This document shows, piece by piece, positions 58,852 through 64,000 of a stretch of 64,000 bases of DNA. The position numbers were made by a program, and so were the translations under genes. Origin of the DNA: Cylicocyclus nassatus. Its lineage: Eukaryota > Nematoda > Chromadorea > Rhabditida > Strongylidae. The DNA lies in assembly GCA_958299035.1 (NCBI GenBank), contig CATQJL010000001.1:82089071-82153070 (forward strand). Reading direction: 5' to 3'. The notes below the pieces were generated by a model, which was given only the letters and a program-made list of their open reading frames with translations, did not search any database and had not been told where the DNA came from. Every line of letters starts with the position of its first letter. Position 1 is the stretch's first letter.

Positions 58852-61800
58852 ATGGATAACGAAACGCTCATCGAAATGACGTCAACCCTGGCTACAGTAT
58901 TCTCGGCTACCGTATCCCCAGACTGTAATGTGGGCGATCCCTATTTGCTGGTGCCCCGATTCTGGCTGGCGGTGGTGTTTGGAATCACCATCTCTATCAT
59001 CAGCATTGTCTTCAATAGCTTTGTATTTGTTATATTTTTTACGAATAAACAGCACAGGTAAGCAAAAATTTGCTTAATATTCCCCCCCCCCCTCCACGCT
59101 TCTTTACAGAAAATGCCGGGCATTTGAAAAACGCGAGTTCTCCTTTTCTTTACGAAGCAAGGAGAAATACCAAAATAGCTTGCCAACCATAGTTTTTTTT
59201 CCAAATTTCAGACAAATAAAGATGAGTAAAAAACTGAGAAGGGCAAAGAGGGGAGGCGTGGGAAGAGAAATAATGGTTGACGGGGTTTTTCCAAATTTCT
59301 TTTGCGTCATGTCTGCTTTTTCTGATTCCTCACTAGTAGAAGACAAAAATATTTATAGCAGCAGCTTGACGAATTGATGAAATTTAGGAATGATGAAATT
59401 TAATCTTAGGTATTTTTTATATCTAACGCGAAATACGATCCCATATTTTTTCCAACGTTATTCTTAGAAGTGAGCCAGATTTTTTCCGTCTTCACATCAC
59501 TTTGAAACTTTTGGATATCTGAAGCCAGAAATTTTTGTAGCACATGAGATTGGAGCTCAGTGAAAACTTTTTTTCGTAAAAAATCGAGTATCAAATGGAA
59601 ATAGTGAATGTAAATGACTTGCTTCAACTACTAATGCAGAAAGGTAAGGTCTGTGATGTGAAATTTTCTGAAGCGCTGTTATTCTTACTTAGAAATTCCA
59701 CTTACATAGCATTTTGGCTGATAAATGGGTGCTTTTGCGGTAGCCACAACATTTTCGCGTAAAAATAGCCAAGAAGCGCAAATTTTCAAATATTATGCGC
59801 TGCGGTCATCATTTAATACAAATGCTGTTCAGACAAAAAAATGTAGAAATAAAAAGCAAAAATGCAAAGCGCCAGTCTGAAAGATTTCATGCGCTAATTC
59901 TATGATTTCTTAACCCATTGACGAGGACGCTTAATTTTGCGTGGCGGCTCTGTAGGACGACGCGATTTTGCACAGCACTTTTTGGGGGATGTTTTGTATT
60001 TTATTTTGTTTTACGAAATGTAAACATTTTTTGTGGACAACTACAGCCATCTTTTTGTACGGAAAGTCCACAGGTTCCAAAAGTGCAAAATTTGGGAAAA
60101 ATGCTGAACTATGGAAAAAATACTAGACCTGGAAAGAATATGATTTTGCAAGGGGTGTGGGCCAATGGTTTTCCACATCGTCACTGGCGGCAAAAGTGCG
60201 TGGGCCACCGGTGGTCCATATCGTCGTCAATAGCTTAATAAGTAAAGTCTCTCAAATACTTTTTTTGCACATTACATATCAGCGAATACCTTCTTACGAT
60301 CCCGTCCAAATTGCTGCCCTCTGGTGTCTCAAAGATTTGTTTTTATTTTGCATCGCTTGAGTCAAATATTTTGCAGGAAAAGTAAAGAAAAATCACAAAT
60401 CCAATTCTTTTGAACTCGTGACTCGCTGAATTGTAAAAAACAATATCTCCTCTGTAATATACCCCTCCCCCGCGATGATAATGATTACTAGAAATGATAT
60501 ATTTAGGTCGTTTTTCTGTGTGAAACTTGTACTATGGTTTTAAACGCATTATGAAGAGTTGGTAGCAATTTGTCGCATGTGCGAAGGCGAGAGTTCTTAT
60601 GTCCTTGAAGCCATTTGTACTTATAGCTACTTACTGACAACAATCCGCTTTGACAGAATTTAGAAGCTTGAACTCATGAATTCATTGAATTATTGACGGG
60701 GGAAGCATCCATTAGACTAGGTTGAGATGCTGCAAAAATTTGAATTTGAAGAAAGGGGAGGAAAGGGTAAAATCATGTAGATAAAACATTGCAGAAATTC
60801 AGAGGGTTCAATAATACCTTATCTGAGTATATCTGTGGCTTAATATGGTGCAAATGCGGTACTGACAACATTTGCGCGTAAGTGATGACCATAGAGCGCT
60901 CATGTTTCTGAGTTCTGCAAACCACGGCCATTTTTCACGCGCAAGTGTTGTCGACACCGCAGCGGCACCAAATCAATCCCCAAATTTACTAATTTTTGTC
61001 TACTTTCAGAAATTCCTATAATCTGTACTTGCTGCTGCTGGCGATGTTCGATGTTTTCATGGGAATTTCTTATATAGCAGTGATTTCAGTCAAAGTGCTC
61101 ATTAATTGGACAGTCAGCTATACGCTCAAAGCTATCTGGTAAGTTAATGAATTTTCTAATTGAATTTCGATAAGAAATTGCAAGGCATATCTTGAGGATT
61201 TTTTCGAAGAAAATGGATTGAGCTCGAAGAAACATTGCAAAGACTTAGGCTTTATTTGAAAAAAATAGAACATTAATAAAAGCGACATCAATTAGTATGA
61301 GGTTTTGTCGCTTATGACTACTTTTTCGGCGCTTTTGTTCTCTAATTTTAAAAATTTTTGCTGGAGCATGTTCCCCCACTCCTAGGAAATTGTACAACAA
61401 ATTTTCTTCTTTGGAACCGTGCAGTAGTAAACCTTTCCAATTTATTTTCTACGACATTTTTTCTTCTCACCAAATCCGCTCCTTATTGTTGAGAAACTTC
61501 TTCTAAACTTTGGTCGGCAATCATATTCATCCATATGCCCGCCGAATCCAATTATTGAGAAACTTTCTAGGTTGCAGTAAATGCTATGAATTAGAATGTG
61601 CCAATAATTTGTGATAGCAATTTTTTGAGAGGCAAAGCGACCGTTTCCTCAAAGTTGAAGTTTTTATGGCATCACATAACCATTTGTGTGGGCACCCTTT
61701 TGACGTAGCTTCTAGCAAATTACATCATTTTTCAATAGAATTCTGGCTATTACCATATTCTTCGACTGCAAAACGTTCAGTTTAAAATAGGAAGTGTATT

Positions 61801-63940
61801 GTATTTGATAGCTTCTTGCGACCAAAATTCCTACATATGTTTGATGGCCACCACACCTGGAACAGCTGTTGTTCTCTCGTACATCCGTAGTTTCATCGTA
61901 AATGTGCCTAACACCCGAATTACACAGCTTGAAACGTTTGACTTGAGTGCAAGGGACTGTAAATTTTTCTAAAAACTTCAAAGGATGAAATAGCAAAGAG
62001 GGAAATGAAAAAACATATTTTTGTTAGGAAGTCATAAGCGGAGCTTCAAACTTCCCAGGAAAATTATAGCAAAGCTTACGAAGTATTCATGAGAAGATTG
62101 CGACAACATTTTTGATAATTTTTTTCTTTTTTTGAAGACCATAATGGAATTTGTTTTAGAGAATCTTGCTTGTTATTTTTGAAATTGCGAATATATATTG
62201 AGATAAGAAACATAGAAAATATTTGTTTTACAGCTTCTGTTTTTTTGTAGGCTTAGTTTAAAGTAATCCGAAAATTCATTTTTTGTTAACAAAAATTATT
62301 TGCAGGGTGATGTATATGGTGCCAATGTTGACCGTTTCTCATATTGCACAAACTGCATCTTCATTTTTGATCATTTTTGCAGCAATTGAGAGGTAAGCAA
62401 CAAGTTTGCTTCAGTCATGAATCATGTGTCGAAATTATCTGTTCTAGGTACTGTATTACTGTAAACAGCGATAAAGTGAAGTTTCTGCAAAATCATCGCA
62501 AAGCGATTGTTTTTGTAGCAGTGATGTGTGGAGTCATAAGCAAGGGGACAATCTTAAAGGAGATTACGGTACGTTGTTTCAATTATGTTGACATGAAAAT
62601 CATAGAGTGAAGTTTGTGGAAGTATAATTCAATGTTGCAAACTATGATAAAGGGGAAAATTTGCAGGTCGCAAGAAATCCAGACTGTCCTGGTACGGTAG
62701 GAGAATGGTACCTTGAGCCATCTAGTCTTGTCATCAAGCATGAGCTCTTCAATAAAATATGGCGATTTTACTTTAGGTTAGTTCCTAGGACAAATCAAGG
62801 AATAGAGGAACATTGTCTATTTGAGAAAAAAACTCTAAAGTCATGGGTCAAATTGAACACCAGAAAGCTAAATGGAAACTAATTTTTTTTGAATAACTGG
62901 GAGTGTGTGCTTCGTATTTAATATGATTGCCATGTAGGAATCTTTGAAATCCTATTCTTGTACCTTTATCATCTTTGCACCTCTTATGCCTCTAATCTAA
63001 AATTTACTCCAAAAAAGAAATTGTAAGATTTCGATTTCTCGATTTAACTGCTTGGCGGTTGGAAGGCGGGGCTTCTTGACTTAATTGAAGCTAGGTAATG
63101 ACCAGAGAGCATACGCGAGGAAGAGACGCAGACTCTGCGTTGCGGGCGCGAGCGGACTTATTTAGGTCACAAAGCGCCTTTCAGACGCCAAGCCAGTTGA
63201 ATTAAAGGTTACAATACAAAACATTGCTCTCAAAATCTAAGTTTGATTTCATTTGGTTAATCTTTGATGTACATTATGAATTGTTCACGAAAACCTACAG
63301 ATTTTGAAATTTCTTGTTCAAATAATTGATTTGCTTTCAGAAATGTATTCACAATTCTTGCACCCTTCTTTATAGTGCTCTATCTGAACGCTGGACTTAT
63401 TTACAGGTTAGTATATTATAGTTATTCTGTAGTAAGCCGTGCTTTTGTCGAACATAGACAATCAACGAACGCATTGAGTCAATAATCTGTAATAAACCAA
63501 ATTCATTTCTATAAAAACTGAAATTTGTAATTTTCGTTCTTCTCGACTTCATTGTTTTTGCTCCACTGCGCTTTACGCAAATCCGAGAGTGAATGAACTT
63601 AAAAAATCAGTGTCACTCATTAGCGAGTCAGCTTTGGGAAGCGAGATGATGCCATGCGAAAAAATTCTTTGTATCTTTGCATTTTTTGTGAAGCAATGCA
63701 TGTTAAGACTTCTGGCATGAAGATCTTATACAAATGAAGCCGTAGAAATGGGGCTGAAAGACACAGCAAAGATGGTCTTTGTGTTTGCCATTCGTACAAA
63801 ACAGTTTACGAAATACTATATGTGAATGTTTAGCAATCTGCTACAAAACTTCATCTTTTGTTTGCAGGCTGCAGGAACACTCGCTAATACTGAAGTCTGG
63901 GTCACTCGTTCAAGACAAGCAAATTGTCAAGCAAAAGAAG
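58852..63940 (+). CDS. rhodopsin-class peptide-type GPCR, 3' end outside the window
   Basis: Seven exons join in phase: 58852-59057, 61010-61138, 62306-62392, 62448-62568, 62667-62776, 63341-63406 and 63868-63940 (264 codons so far). All donors are GT with GTAAG-like sites and all acceptors end in CAG or TAG. The start has an extracellular N-terminus without a signal peptide. TM1 is FWLAVVFGITISIISIVFNS; TM2 has LYLLLAMFD; TM3 ends IIFAAIERYC, the ERY form of the DRY motif that contacts G protein. Loop 2 carries Cys (NPDCPGTVGEW). TM5 is FTILAPFFIVLYLNAGLIYR, followed by a basic third loop (VKQKK). TM6 and TM7 must lie beyond the window. The layout resembles nematode FMRFamide/neuropeptide receptors, but the subfamily is an inference. 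Introns 2 to 4 are within 60-1200 bp; intron 1 is about 2 kb and carries a MITE. Confidence 0.88.
60846..60969. mobile_element. 124 bp MITE in GPCR intron 1
   Basis: TGGTGCAAATGCGGTACTGA at the left and TCGACACCGCAGCGGCACCA at the right are inverted ends; TTTGCGCGTAA and TCACGCGCAA pair inside. A one-ended relative lies at about 59730-59770 and another at 24480-24598. It sits only about 40 bases before the exon 2 acceptor. Confidence 0.8.
63041..63206 (-). mobile_element. GC-rich foldback MITE, copy G, in GPCR intron 5
   Basis: GATTTAACTGCTTGGCGGTT and ACGCCAAGCCAGTTGAATTA are the inverted ends. The core holds GAGACGCAGACTCTGCGTTG. Same orientation as copy A (24643). It lies between exons 5 and 6 and should not disturb the reading frame. 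Confidence 0.9.
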
Positions 63941-64000
63941 GTTTGTGTTCCATTTCATTGATTGATAAAGTCAATCAGAATACATAAGGAACCTAAAAAT

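Noticed and set aside
1..64000. CRISPR array or bacterial defence island
   Set aside because: No array of regularly spaced identical repeats and no prokaryotic gene organisation; splice sites and LINEs show a eukaryotic genome.

Overview
The window looks like nematode nuclear DNA, most plausibly a strongylid (hookworm-like) worm. It is AT-rich and gene-poor, its introns end in short TTTCAG/TTGCAG acceptors, and one intron is only 51 bp. It holds RTE- and CR1-type LINEs, Tc1/mariner-type elements flanked by TA, a Helitron and many long poly-G/poly-C tracts. I see no bacterial operon, CRISPR array, rRNA or convincing tRNA. The organism is inferred from these traits, not from a database match.

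Only one host gene is clear. It is a multi-exon rhodopsin-class GPCR on the + strand (seven exons from 58852 to 63940) that runs off the right edge. I could join it by splice sites and reading phase through TM1 to TM5 and into the third intracellular loop. A second host-derived piece is an orphan exon of ribosomal protein S15 at 13202-13281, with no other S15 exon nearby. A third locus, on the minus strand at 32860-33675, has three small closely packed ATG-started ORFs (the last two overlap) between a TATA-like box and an AATAAA signal. I do not recognise its products.

Most of the rest is transposon debris. 1-6800: inverted-repeat elements, a four-unit minisatellite (1783-2340), a 109 bp Harbinger-like MITE and a nested element cluster (5794-6773). 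6997-8909: a Tc1-type MITE split by a 1342 bp Helitron; an uninterrupted relative at 18568-19233 serves as the empty site. 9800-16400: G/C-tract-rich repeats and the S15 exon. 17086-49457: four long palindromic mariner-type elements (17086, 35280, 38228, 48450), a Tc1-like element (47032), a 205 bp MITE with a 12 bp duplication (32569), a CR1-type LINE tail (40928) and members of several small foldback families. 54163-57726: a full-length RTE retrotransposon with a 14 bp target duplication and an intact endonuclease/reverse-transcriptase frame, inserted in a MITE. 58852-end: the GPCR, with MITEs in its introns.

The layering gives a relative history: MITEs first, then the Helitron and the RTE inserted into them. 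The intact RTE frame and matching target duplications suggest that insertion is fairly recent. The six-copy GC-rich foldback family (24643, 28076, 46096, 48249, 52671, 63041) is the most widely repeated element here.
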